Positions 7,287 to 15,545 of a stretch of DNA of 37,222 bases are shown here, in pieces. Under the pieces are notes generated by a model. It was not told where the DNA came from, did not search any database, and saw only the letters and a list, made by a program, of their open reading frames with translations. The position numbers were made by a program, and so were the translations under genes. The stretch's first letter is position 1. Every line of letters begins with the position of its first letter. This DNA is from Terriglobia bacterium. Lineage in GTDB: Bacteria; Acidobacteriota; Terriglobia; 20CM-2-55-15. The DNA lies in NCBI GenBank assembly GCA_036496425.1, contig DASXLG010000007.1, positions 1 to 37,222 of the forward strand. The letters run 5' to 3'.

Positions 7287-7797
7287 GGCTCACACCTACG
7301 CGCGCCCTCAGGCTTTCGAGCGCCCTGAACTGCAGCTGCTTGACCGCGCCTTCGGAGCGGCCGATCTCTGCGGCAATCTCTTTGATGCTTTTCTGCTCCA
7401 CGAATCGTTTGAGAACAACGGACCGCTGGTCTTCGGGAAGACGCTCTACCAGTTGAAATAAGGTTGCGCGGCGCTCGATCTCCTGCCATCTGGAGCGATC
7501 GAGGTCGTCGGCAGCTTCGACATCGACGGTGGGCTTCAGTCTCCGTCCCCGGTCGGCGATCACATTTGCAGCAATCCGGTACAGCCACACCGCAAACGGC
7601 ACCCCGCGCCACTCGAAGCGCGAGAGGTTTGCCAATGCGTGATGGAACACCTCCGAGGTGAGGTCCTCGGCCTCATGGCGGTCCTGTACGCGGCGAACGA
7701 CGAATGCGTAAACGCGCTCGAAGTGGGTTTCGTACAAGTCGGCGAAGCGGCTCGGATCTTTCTGAGCGGCCTCGATCAGCAGCCGTTCTTGCTCCAT
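7279..7797 (-). CDS. ECF-type RNA polymerase sigma factor
   Basis: A 172-residue group IV sigma factor. Region 2 covers about residues 17-85: FADLYETHFERVYAFVVRRV, then DRHEAEDLTSEVFHHALANL (core binding and -10 recognition). Region 4 covers about 113-168: VERLPEDQRSVVLKRFVEQ, then the helix-turn-helix SIKEIAAEIGRSEGAVKQL. It has no region 1 or 3 and no C-terminal extension. The downstream VOC-fusion gene overlaps it by eight bases, the usual arrangement for a sigma/anti-sigma pair. A TTATAT hexamer at 7808-7803 lies five bases before the ATG with no clear Shine-Dalgarno site, so the transcript could be leaderless. Its regulon cannot be read from this window. Confidence 0.94.
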   Translation of the reverse strand: MEQERLLIEAAQKDPSRFADLYETHFERVYAFVVRRVQDRHEAEDLTSEVFHHALANLSRFEWRGVPFAVWLYRIAANVIADRGRRLKPTVDVEAADDLDRSRWQEIERRATLFQLVERLPEDQRSVVLKRFVEQKSIKEIAAEIGRSEGAVKQLQFRALESLRARVGVSHE

Positions 7798-7843
7798 CTT
7801 CTATATAAACGGGCGAGGCGGGCGGAAAGTCACGGACGGAAAA

Positions 7844-8653
7844 TTATTCACATTCCGGAGCGATGTCGGTCACCGATGTAACGCTGATGCGTTCAAACTC
7901 GCTCTGCCGGATGATGTAACCCTTTACCAGAATCCGATGCCCCTCCAGGTCGTCCGGCGCGAATCCCCTTCCGAGGTATCCGAAGTCGGCGAGCCGGTAC
8001 TCGCGCAGGCCGAGCAACTTGGTTTTTGCGGCGTCGATCTCATCTTTGGTTGAAATGTCCGGCATGGTTGCGCGCACCAGTTCGGCTGCGCTGGTTATCG
8101 TCCACGAGACCCGCCGGTAGGTCATACAGCCCACCGTCTGGACCAGGGCATATTGCGGAGGCGGCTGAATACCATTGCGGCCGAGAATCTGAACCTTGTC
8201 CAGATTGGCGAGCGTCAACTCGGTGTTGCCGGCCGGAAATCCGTTGGTCTTGAAGATATAACTAATGATGTCGACGTAAGTATTGTCGGGAAGCGGTTTC
8301 GTTTCCGGGGTTCGAAAACGGAGCGGCGGCATCTCGGTCTTGATCAGGTCGAACAGCGGCTTGACGCTGTAGTCATGCCAACGCTCCATGAAGTTGTCGC
8401 CCTTGAGCGCCGGCATCTCGCCCTTTCCGCCCAGATCCGCCTGGTGGCAGCCCCCGCAGTTGGCGGCATACAGTTTCTGGCCGCGCTCCGCCTGTTCGGC
8501 GGTGTATGCGCCTTGCCAGACGCTGGTTTTCTTTTGGGACTGCGCGGCGAGAGCCGAGGGGGAAATTAGCCACAAAAAGCACAAAAAGCACAAAAAGCCG
8601 GATGGCCCTTTGTACTTTTTGTGCCTTTTGTGGCTAATCTCTTTTACATCCAT
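7844..8653 (-). CDS. Exported monohaem cytochrome c with repeat-derived signal peptide
   Basis: A 269-residue protein with one haem site, CGGCH at residues 66-70 within a class I-like segment (GQKLYAANCGGCHQADLGGK, then ALKGDNFMERW). A methionine in TEMPPLRF (~104) is a candidate distal ligand. The remaining ~150 residues (NGIQPPPQYALVQTVGCMTY to the C-terminus) form a domain I do not recognise. The N-terminus is a plausible signal peptide: basic KEISHKRHKKYK, hydrophobic FLCFLCFLWLI, then SPSALAAQ as cleavage region. That N-terminus is encoded by the palindromic repeat at 8565-8638. There is no strong Shine-Dalgarno site before the ATG at 8653; a TTG inside the repeat is a possible alternative start. 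It may act as a soluble electron carrier or dehydrogenase partner. Confidence 0.85.
   Translation of the reverse strand: MDVKEISHKRHKKYKGPSGFLCFLCFLWLISPSALAAQSQKKTSVWQGAYTAEQAERGQKLYAANCGGCHQADLGGKGEMPALKGDNFMERWHDYSVKPLFDLIKTEMPPLRFRTPETKPLPDNTYVDIISYIFKTNGFPAGNTELTLANLDKVQILGRNGIQPPPQYALVQTVGCMTYRRVSWTITSAAELVRATMPDISTKDEIDAAKTKLLGLREYRLADFGYLGRGFAPDDLEGHRILVKGYIIRQSEFERISVTSVTDIAPECE
8565..8638. repeat. Palindromic cacaaaaagcacaaaa repeat inside a cytochrome c gene
   Basis: attagccacaaaa (8565-8577) is perfectly complementary to ttttgtggctaat (8626-8638). The arms continue imperfectly as repeated gcacaaaaa units against the matching tttttgtgc side, around a central ccggatggcc. It is the same family as the element at 32128-32220, whose tips are nearly identical. 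Unlike that copy, this one lies within a reading frame and supplies about 25 codons of the cytochrome c N-terminus. Confidence 0.9.
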
Positions 8654-8801
8654 TAGGTCAGTAATGCAGTGATCTCCGCTTCGGGATTATATGACGACAG
8701 AGCGGATTCTGGCCGCCCTGTATTAACAATATTTAATGTTGGCGTCGTAGGGTGGCGCATAAAGTCCGTGTTAGGATGCACCTTTCAGGGCGGAATACTT
8801 G

Positions 8802-8807
8802 TACAAT
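8802..8807 (+). promoter_or_regulatory. Possible -10 box for the ispH-hopanoid operon
   Basis: TACAAT lies 26 bases before the ispH ATG, a plausible distance for a short leader carrying the Shine-Dalgarno site at 8823-8828. No good -35 is visible at the normal spacing. The whole 8654-8833 gap holds no other feature I can name. Confidence 0.3.
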
Positions 8808-8833
8808 CAATCGACTGCGGCTGAGGAGCCTGA

Positions 8834-9790
8834 ATGCAACAGGATACGAAAACGGTCTTACTGCCCAAGCCGAGGGGGTTCTGCGCCGGGGTTATTCGAG
8901 CCATCGATATTGTGGAAATCGCCCTGGAGCGGCTGGGCGCGCCGGTATATGTAAGAAAAGAAATCGTTCATAACCGGTTCGTCGTGGAAGATCTGGCCTC
9001 CCGCGGAGCCATTTTTGTGGATTCGCTTACCGAAGTGCCGGACGGCGCCGTAACGATCTTCAGCGCCCACGGTGTGGCGCCCGACGTTCGCGAGGACGCA
9101 GTCCGCAGAAAACTGCGCGTGATCGACGCCACCTGTCCCCTGGTCACGAAAGTCCATATCGAAGTGGTGCGGTATGCGCAGGAGGGTTACAGCATCGTTC
9201 TGATCGGTCACCACAATCACGACGAAGTCGTTGGAACATACGGCGAGGCTCCGGATCACATCCACATCGTATCGACGGTTGAAGATGTGGATGCCCTCCA
9301 GGTCGTCGACCGGAATCGCATTATCTATGCGACTCAGACCACGCTCAGCCTCGATGACACGCAATCCATCGTCGATCGTCTAAAAGAAAGATTCCCTTCG
9401 ATCATTTCTCCAGCAAGCTCCGATATCTGTTATGCAACGCAGAATCGGCAAATCGCCGTAAAAACACTGGCCGCAGAAGCCGATCTCATTCTCGTCGTCG
9501 GTTCCGAAAACAGCTCCAATTCGAACAGACTTGTCGAGGTTGCCCGCGGTAAAGACGCGGTCGCGCACCTCATCGGGAGTGCCCGTGATATCCGCCTCGA
9601 GTGGCTCGAGCGCTGTACTACCGTTGGTGTGACTGCCGGAGCGTCTACACCGGAAATCCTGGTTCAGGAAGTCGTCCAGGAACTGCGCGAACTGGGTTTC
9701 ACAAATACGCGAGAGCTGGATCTCATCGAAGAAAACGTGCATTTTCCTCTACCAGCTCCGTTGGAAAAATTCGAACGGGTCAATTTTTAG
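8834..9790 (+). CDS. ispH: 4-hydroxy-3-methylbut-2-enyl diphosphate reductase IspH
   Basis: IspH is the last enzyme of the MEP pathway, reducing HMBPP to IPP and DMAPP with a [4Fe-4S] cluster. The three cluster cysteines are visible: C17 in RGFCAGV, C101 in DATCPLV and C199 in SDICYATQ. Substrate-binding motifs are intact: SAHGV, GHHNHDEVVGTYGEAP, the TQTT signature and SENSSNSNRL. Length (318) is normal. The start is supported by GAGGAG at 8823-8828, five bases upstream. The gene ends eight bases before shc, so isoprenoid supply and hopene synthesis appear to be transcribed together; this is probably the first gene of the hopanoid operon. Confidence 0.97.
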   Translation: MQQDTKTVLLPKPRGFCAGVIRAIDIVEIALERLGAPVYVRKEIVHNRFVVEDLASRGAIFVDSLTEVPDGAVTIFSAHGVAPDVREDAVRRKLRVIDATCPLVTKVHIEVVRYAQEGYSIVLIGHHNHDEVVGTYGEAPDHIHIVSTVEDVDALQVVDRNRIIYATQTTLSLDDTQSIVDRLKERFPSIISPASSDICYATQNRQIAVKTLAAEADLILVVGSENSSNSNRLVEVARGKDAVAHLIGSARDIRLEWLERCTTVGVTAGASTPEILVQEVVQELRELGFTNTRELDLIEENVHFPLPAPLEKFERVNF

Positions 9791-9798
9791 CAAACTAA

Positions 9799-11703
9799 AT
9801 GTCACAGAATCTCGAACTCGAGACACAATCTCTGTTTGATGAATCGCTCGACCGGGCGGCTTCGTTTCTCCTTGATCTGCAACACGAAGACGGCTACTGG
9901 CTGGGCGAACTCGAAGCTGACACGACGCTCGAATCGGACTACATCTTCTACCTGCACGTTATCGGAAAATTCGATGCCGGCCGCGTCCGGAAGCTGGCGG
10001 AGTACATCCGGCGGCGGCAATTAAGCGACGGCGGCTGGAATATCTTCAGCGGCGGCCCGTCCGAGGTGAACGCCACCGTCAAGGCGTATTTCGCTCTCAA
10101 ACTTGCAGGGGACTCCCCCGACGCATCCCACATGGTTCACGCGCGCCGGCGCGTCCGCGAACTCGGGGGGCTCGAACACACCAATTCGTTTACACGGCTT
10201 TATCTCGCTCTCGGCGGTGTGGTCGGCTGGGAGATGGTTCCGGCGATACCGCCCGAGTTGATGTTTCTTCCGAACTGGGCCTACATCAACATCTATGAGA
10301 TGTCCTCATGGACCCGCGCGATTGTGGTCCCGCTGACGATCCTGTACGCGCGCAAACCCTGCTGGCCGGTGCCGCAGAGCGCGCACCTGGACGAGTTATT
10401 CAAAGACAAGTCCAAAGCCGCGGCAGCATTCGCGATGCGGCCGGAAATCAGCTGGCGCAATGCGTTCCTGGGACTCGACCGCGCCTTGAAGGTTTACGAA
10501 CACAGCCCGTGGAAGCCCGGACGCGAACGCGCCGTGAAACGGGCGGCGGACTGGATGCTCGAGCATCTGGAGCGCTCGGAAGGACTGGCGGCGATCTATC
10601 CGGCGATGATGAATTCCATCTTCGCGCTGATGGCTCTCGGCCGTTCGCCGTCACACCCCGCGACGGCGGAACAGATTCGCGAATTCAGCCGTTTTGAAAT
10701 CGACGAAGCCGGAACCATCCGGCTGCAACCGTGCCTCTCGCCCGTCTGGGATACCGCCATCGCGGCATTCACGCTGATGGAATCCGGAACGCAGTGCAAC
10801 AACGCGCTGACGAAAGCGGCGGACTGGCTCCTGGAAAAACAGATCCTCGGCGCGGGCGACTGGCAGATCAAGAATCGCGACGCGGCTCCCGGGGGATGGG
10901 CCTTCGAATTCCGCAATGACTTCTATCCCGACGTGGACGATACCGCATTCGTCCTGATGGCGCTGCAACACATTCCCTACCCCGACCGGAAGAGGATGGA
11001 CCAGTCGATTGAACTGGGAACCAAGTGGCTCGTCAGCATGCAGAATCGCGACGGCGGCTGGGGAGCGTTCGACCGTGACAACGATCGATCGATCCTGAAT
11101 CACATACCGTTCGCCGACCACAACGCCATGCTCGATCCGTCTTCTCCCGACGTCACCGCGCGAGCGGTTGAATGTCTGGGCCGCTTCGGCTGGACGATGT
11201 CGGATGACAGAATTCAGCGGGCGGTCGACTATCTGTTGCGCGAGCAATATCCCGGCGGGCCCTGGTATGGCCGCTGGGGCGTCAATTATGTTTACGGTAC
11301 CAGCGGCGTATTGCGCGCGCTCGCGGAAGTCGGATTGAAAGATCATCCGGCCATGGTCAAAGCGGCGGAGTGGCTGAAATCCGTGCAGAATACGGACGGC
11401 GGTTTCGGAGAATCGTGCAGTTCGTACGACGATCCATCGTTGATGGCGCGCGGTGAAAGCACGGCATCGCAAACCGCATGGGGGCTGCTGGGACTACTGA
11501 CTGTCTATGGAGCAAATGATCCGGCCGTGCAGTCTGCGGCCGCTTACCTGACGGAGCATCAGAACCGCCAGGGTTCATGGGATGAACAGCCGTTCACGGG
11601 GACAGGATTCCCGAAAGTGTTCTATTTGAAGTATCACTTGTATCGGCATTACTTTCCGATGTTCGCTCTGGCCCGATACAATCAATCCTCGAGGGTGGTG
11701 TAG
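9799..11703 (+). CDS. shc: Squalene-hopene cyclase
   Basis: A 634-residue class II triterpene cyclase that folds squalene into hopene/hopanol at the cytoplasmic membrane. The catalytic acid motif DVDD is at residues 378-381, followed by TAF as in bacterial cyclases. Several QW repeats are visible, including QHEDGYWLGEL near the start, QNRDGGWGAFD at about 415, QNTDGGFGES, and QNRQGSWDEQPFTGTGFP near the end, followed by the typical FYLKYHLYRHYFPMFALARY. The length matches functional Shc. The stop TAG shares its G with the GTG start of hpnH. Confidence 0.97.
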   Translation: MSQNLELETQSLFDESLDRAASFLLDLQHEDGYWLGELEADTTLESDYIFYLHVIGKFDAGRVRKLAEYIRRRQLSDGGWNIFSGGPSEVNATVKAYFALKLAGDSPDASHMVHARRRVRELGGLEHTNSFTRLYLALGGVVGWEMVPAIPPELMFLPNWAYINIYEMSSWTRAIVVPLTILYARKPCWPVPQSAHLDELFKDKSKAAAAFAMRPEISWRNAFLGLDRALKVYEHSPWKPGRERAVKRAADWMLEHLERSEGLAAIYPAMMNSIFALMALGRSPSHPATAEQIREFSRFEIDEAGTIRLQPCLSPVWDTAIAAFTLMESGTQCNNALTKAADWLLEKQILGAGDWQIKNRDAAPGGWAFEFRNDFYPDVDDTAFVLMALQHIPYPDRKRMDQSIELGTKWLVSMQNRDGGWGAFDRDNDRSILNHIPFADHNAMLDPSSPDVTARAVECLGRFGWTMSDDRIQRAVDYLLREQYPGGPWYGRWGVNYVYGTSGVLRALAEVGLKDHPAMVKAAEWLKSVQNTDGGFGESCSSYDDPSLMARGESTASQTAWGLLGLLTVYGANDPAVQSAAAYLTEHQNRQGSWDEQPFTGTGFPKVFYLKYHLYRHYFPMFALARYNQSSRVV

Positions 11704-12740
11704 TGAGATTTCCATTAAGCATGACTGCAAGCATGTCGAAGTACATCGCGGGTAAACGCCTGCGCGGTGCGGACAAATTTCCCCTGGTGATGATGCTCGA
11801 GCCGCTGCACGCGTGTAACCTGACGTGCACGGGCTGCGGACGCATCCGGGAGTACGCGGACACAATCAAAGAAAAGTTGTCCGTTCAACAATGCCTCGAC
11901 GCGGCCGAAGAATGCGGGGCGCCCATCGTCTCGATCTGCGGCGGCGAGCCCATGATCTATCCCGAACTGGGAACGCTGGTCGACGAACTACTGGACCGCA
12001 AGAAGCACATCTATCTCTGCACGCACGGCATGTTCCTGCGCAAGCGCCTGCATGAATTCAAGCCATCGTCGCGGCTTTTTTTCAATGTGCATCTGGATGG
12101 GCTCGAAAAAACTCACGATCTCTGCGTCGAACGCGACGGCGTGTTCAAGCAGGCCATCGAGGGGATCAAAGCAGCGAAAGACGCCGGCTTTCTGGTTTGC
12201 ACGAATACGACAATCTTCAAAGAAACCGACCTGAACGAAATCCGCCAGCTTTTCGAATACCTCAGCGAACTCCGGGTGGACGGATTCATGGTTTCGCCCG
12301 CTTACTCATACGCCGCGGTGCAGTCCAAAGATATCTTCATGTCACGCCAGGACATCCGCGAGAAATTCCGGCTGGTGCGCGAGCTTCTGGGAGAGTTTCA
12401 GCTGATGACCTCGCCGATCTACCTGGAGTTCCTCTCCGGCGAAAGAGACATGATGTGCACAGCATGGGGCAATCCGACCTACAACCCTCGCGGTTGGAAG
12501 GGCCCCTGCTATTTGATGACGGACGCCCATCACAAGACGTTCAAGGACCTGATCGAAAAAACCCCCTGGGAAAATTACGGACATGGACGTGATCCCCGGT
12601 GCGCTGATTGCATGGTGCATGCCGGCTACGAGCCCTCCGCGGTGCTGGGAGCGAATCGTAAGCTCGGAGACAGCTGGAAGCTGTTGAAGTGGCAGCTGTC
12701 GAGTCCTGCAAAACCGCGGCCGCGGAGCGTCACTGCCTGA
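11703..12740 (+). CDS. hpnH: Hopanoid radical SAM protein HpnH (adenosylhopane synthase)
   Basis: A radical SAM enzyme that joins the 5'-deoxyadenosyl group to hopene, starting the extended side chain of bacteriohopanepolyols. The [4Fe-4S] cysteines follow the CxxxCxxC pattern at C38, C42 and C45 (ACNLTCTGCGRI). ICGGEPMIYPELG is the SAM-binding GGE region, and FFNVHLDGLEKTHD and the conserved C-terminal CMVHAGYEPSAV match HpnH. I use the GTG at 11703, overlapping the shc stop by one base; a downstream ATG at 11721 would lose a conserved N-terminal stretch. The stop overlaps the hpnA ATG (TGATG). Confidence 0.96.
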   Translation: MRFPLSMTASMSKYIAGKRLRGADKFPLVMMLEPLHACNLTCTGCGRIREYADTIKEKLSVQQCLDAAEECGAPIVSICGGEPMIYPELGTLVDELLDRKKHIYLCTHGMFLRKRLHEFKPSSRLFFNVHLDGLEKTHDLCVERDGVFKQAIEGIKAAKDAGFLVCTNTTIFKETDLNEIRQLFEYLSELRVDGFMVSPAYSYAAVQSKDIFMSRQDIREKFRLVRELLGEFQLMTSPIYLEFLSGERDMMCTAWGNPTYNPRGWKGPCYLMTDAHHKTFKDLIEKTPWENYGHGRDPRCADCMVHAGYEPSAVLGANRKLGDSWKLLKWQLSSPAKPRPRSVTA

Positions 12741-13741
12741 TGACGACACTCGTCACCGGTGCGACTGGATTTGTCGGATTGCACCTGACGCGCCTTCTCA
12801 CCGGGAAGACGACGGGCATTCGTGTGCTTGTGCGGCCCTCGAGCCAGCGCCGTTTTATCCAGGAACTTCCGGTCGAGTTCGTTGAAGGAGATCTGCGCGA
12901 CCGGGCGTCGCTCGAAAACGCTCTTAAAGGTGTGAAGCGCGTCTTTCACGTGGCTGCCGATTACCGGCTGTGGTCCAGGAATCCGGACGAGCTATACGAG
13001 AGCAACGTTCAAGGCACACGGAACCTGGTCGAAGCCTCCCGCGGCGCAGGAGTTGAACGTTTTGTTTATACCAGCACGGTGGGCACGATCGCGGTTCCCC
13101 ATTGGCACGGGTTACCCGATGAAAGGACCATGGCAACGCTGAGCGACATGATCGGCCATTACAAGAAGTCCAAACTGCTGGCCGAACTGGAAGTGCTCGA
13201 AGCTTCAGCCCGGGGATTTCCGGCTGTGATCGTCAATCCCACCACTCCGGTCGGGCCATGCGACTGGAAACCGACGCCCAGCGGCCGCATCGTTCTGGAT
13301 TTTTTAAACGGACAGATGCCGGCATATGTCGACACCGGTATGAATTTTGTCGCCGTCGAAGACGTCGCCGCCGGACATTGGCTGGCCGCCGAACGGGGAC
13401 GCATCGGGCAAAGATATATCCTCGGCTGCCGCAACCTGACGTTGAAACAGGTTCTGGATTCGCTGGCTGCCGCCACGCAGCGAAGCGCGCCCCGAATCCG
13501 GATGCCCCATGCCGTGGCGCTCGCGGCGGGATACGCGGAAAGCATTTTCTGTTCGATCACCGGGCGCGAACCGCGGATCCCGCTCGAGGGTGTGCGGATG
13601 GCCCGTCACAAGATGTTCGTGGATAGCTCGCTGGCTGTCCGCGAACTCGGTTTTGCGCCGGGCAGCGTCGATGCCGCCCTCGAACGGGCTGCACGCTGGT
13701 ACATGGAGAATAACTATATCGCCAGGGCGAAGTCCGCATGA
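12740..13741 (+). CDS. hpnA: Hopanoid-associated sugar epimerase-like protein HpnA
   Basis: A 333-residue extended short-chain dehydrogenase. The NAD(P)-binding glycine motif is at the N-terminus (LVTGATGFVGLHL). The catalytic serine/threonine region is FVYTSTVGTIAV, and the Tyr-x-x-x-Lys is YKKSK. The C-terminal region (VDSSLAVRELGFAP, then ALERAARWY) matches HpnA and dihydroflavonol reductase-like proteins. HpnA is a common hopanoid-cluster gene with an unproven reaction. The ATG at 12740 is chosen because it overlaps the hpnH stop by one base and begins directly at the Rossmann strand; a longer upstream frame exists only inside hpnH. Confidence 0.93.
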   Translation: MTTLVTGATGFVGLHLTRLLTGKTTGIRVLVRPSSQRRFIQELPVEFVEGDLRDRASLENALKGVKRVFHVAADYRLWSRNPDELYESNVQGTRNLVEASRGAGVERFVYTSTVGTIAVPHWHGLPDERTMATLSDMIGHYKKSKLLAELEVLEASARGFPAVIVNPTTPVGPCDWKPTPSGRIVLDFLNGQMPAYVDTGMNFVAVEDVAAGHWLAAERGRIGQRYILGCRNLTLKQVLDSLAAATQRSAPRIRMPHAVALAAGYAESIFCSITGREPRIPLEGVRMARHKMFVDSSLAVRELGFAPGSVDAALERAARWYMENNYIARAKSA

Positions 13742-14448
13742 GAGCCGTAATCACCTTTGCGGTTCAATCGGAGACGGGAAATTGGAGAGTGGCTCCCCGC
13801 TATCGCGAAAATATTCACATCATAAGGACCGGAATTGGGATGCGCGGGCCGCAGGATGAACTGCAGCAGGCATTGTCCGGTCCAATCGATTTTTGTATCG
13901 CTTCAGGTCTGGCGGGCAGCTTGAAACTTCAATACCCGGTAGGTTCGGTCCTGGTGGCAAGAGGAATTAAATCTGAGGGCAGTCCCACGATCGTGCCATG
14001 CGATGGAGGTCTTGTGGATGCCGCTGTGCGCAGTGGCGCGACGGCCGTCAATTTTTTTTACACGTCTTCGGCGATTGCGAACGCTGAAGCCGAACGCACG
14101 AAGCTGGCAGGCGTGGCGGACGCTGTGGATATGGAAAGTTACCATGTCCTGTCGGCGGCCCGGCATGCCGGTGTGGCGGCTGTCGCGGTACGCGTCGTTT
14201 CCGACTCTCCGGATCGAAAACTTCCACTGGATTTTTCACGGACCGTCACGCGTGACGGTCAAATCGCCTGGCGTCGAATGATCGGCGAAATCATAAGACA
14301 CCCCGGCCGGCTGCCTGCTTTTGTACGATTCGGTATTGACAGTTCGGAAGCAATCCGTAACCTATCGACGTTCCTTGATCGATACATAAATTTCCTGATG
14401 ATGAACAAAATCAGCGTCCCTGCCCGCGTGGAACACTCCACCAGATGA
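13738..14448 (+). CDS. hpnG: Hopanoid nucleosidase/phosphorylase HpnG
   Basis: A 236-residue nucleoside phosphorylase-fold protein. HpnG removes adenine from adenosylhopane, giving (phospho)ribosylhopane. Visible family features are the glycine-rich FCIASGLAGSLK, the GSVLVARG strand, and the DMESYHVLSAARHAGV signature that carries the nucleoside-binding Met-Glu and continues into VAAVAVRVVSD. The N-terminus is compact. The C-terminal ~60 residues after FSRTVTRDG are helical and may include the membrane-facing part. ATG overlaps the hpnA stop (ATGA), and the stop overlaps the next gene in the same way, showing coupling on both sides. Confidence 0.93.
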   Translation: MRAVITFAVQSETGNWRVAPRYRENIHIIRTGIGMRGPQDELQQALSGPIDFCIASGLAGSLKLQYPVGSVLVARGIKSEGSPTIVPCDGGLVDAAVRSGATAVNFFYTSSAIANAEAERTKLAGVADAVDMESYHVLSAARHAGVAAVAVRVVSDSPDRKLPLDFSRTVTRDGQIAWRRMIGEIIRHPGRLPAFVRFGIDSSEAIRNLSTFLDRYINFLMMNKISVPARVEHSTR

Positions 14449-15545
14449 ACACTGAAGTTCAAACACATACGCGCTCGAATCCATCCGGTATTCCGGCCGA
14501 AATGCGCGCGGGCGTGTATCGCGGGAACCAGCGTGTCGGCATGGAACGCGTTCCGGTGCCGGAGATTCAGGCCGGTGAAATCCTGATCCGTGTGGCGGCA
14601 TGTGGAATATGCGGCACGGACGTCAAGAAAGTGCGGCACGATCTGGTAAAGCCCCCGCAGATTCTGGGCCATGAGATCGCAGGAACCGTCGTCGAAGCCG
14701 GCGCCGGCGTGGATCGCTGGTCGGCAGGCGATCGGGTCGTCAGCTTCCACCACATCCCTTGCGGCCATTGCTTCTACTGCGAGCGCCAATTGTTCTCGCA
14801 ATGCGCTCAGTACAAGAACACCGGCGTCACGGCGGGATTCACGCCCAATGGAGGCGGCTTCGCCGAGTACGTTCGGGTCATGCCTCACATCGTCAATGGC
14901 GGAGTGGTTGCGATCCCGGACGACGTCACTTTCGAACAGGCGACCTTCGTCGAGCCTGTGAATACCTGTCTCAAGGCCGTTCGCAAAGCCCGGATTGCAG
15001 CGGGCGAAGTGGTGTTCGTGATCGGTCAGGGGCCGGTTGGCTTACTGCTGGCATTCCTGGCCCGCGCGGCGGGAGCAACCGTATTCACTAGTGATCCGCT
15101 CGGGTTTCGCCGGACAATGAGCATGCATTTCGGTGCAGAGGCTGCATTGGATCCGGCAGCCGGCGATGCCGCGGAGGAAATCCGAAGCCGCCGGCACGGG
15201 ATCGGCGCCGATGCCGTACTTCTGGCGGTCCCTGACGCCAGGCTCGTTCCCGTGGCCTTGAATATCGCCCGGCCCGGCGGGCGCGTGCTGCTGTTTGCGC
15301 AGAACGACCCCGTAACACAGATTCAGTTTCCCGCGGCCGCCGTGGGTGTGGAAGAAAAGGAAATCCTTGGCAGCTACAGCGCGGCGGTCGATTGCCAGGA
15401 GGAGTCGGCTCGAATCGTTTTCGAGAATCGAACCCGGCTTCATGAACTTATTTCCCATCGGTTTGCGCTGGACGACATCGATAAGGCATTTGCGATGGCT
15501 TCTCATCCTGCGGACAATTCTCTAAAGTTGGTGATTTTGCCGTGA
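14445..15545 (+). CDS. Zinc-dependent medium-chain alcohol dehydrogenase, hopanoid operon (first copy)
   Basis: A 366-residue MDR-family dehydrogenase. Catalytic-zinc ligands are C56 (GICGTD) and H76-E77 (GHE). All four structural-zinc cysteines are present (C106, C109, C112, C120). The Rossmann glycine motif is VIGQGPVGLLLA. This is the layout of sorbitol, threonine and other polyol dehydrogenases acting on sugar-like alcohols. It overlaps hpnG by four bases and the next dehydrogenase by four, so it sits between hopanoid genes in one translationally coupled chain. I infer a step on the ribose-derived side chain, for example ribosylhopane to bacteriohopanetetrol or its reverse; no substrate can be read from sequence. 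About 20 residues before the first MDR strand are unusual and may be disordered. Confidence 0.88.
   Translation: MNTEVQTHTRSNPSGIPAEMRAGVYRGNQRVGMERVPVPEIQAGEILIRVAACGICGTDVKKVRHDLVKPPQILGHEIAGTVVEAGAGVDRWSAGDRVVSFHHIPCGHCFYCERQLFSQCAQYKNTGVTAGFTPNGGGFAEYVRVMPHIVNGGVVAIPDDVTFEQATFVEPVNTCLKAVRKARIAAGEVVFVIGQGPVGLLLAFLARAAGATVFTSDPLGFRRTMSMHFGAEAALDPAAGDAAEEIRSRRHGIGADAVLLAVPDARLVPVALNIARPGGRVLLFAQNDPVTQIQFPAAAVGVEEKEILGSYSAAVDCQEESARIVFENRTRLHELISHRFALDDIDKAFAMASHPADNSLKLVILP

Noticed and set aside
10651-11472. Minus-strand open frame opposite shc
   Set aside because: Opposite a full-length cyclase with all motifs; no motif or ribosome binding site of its own.
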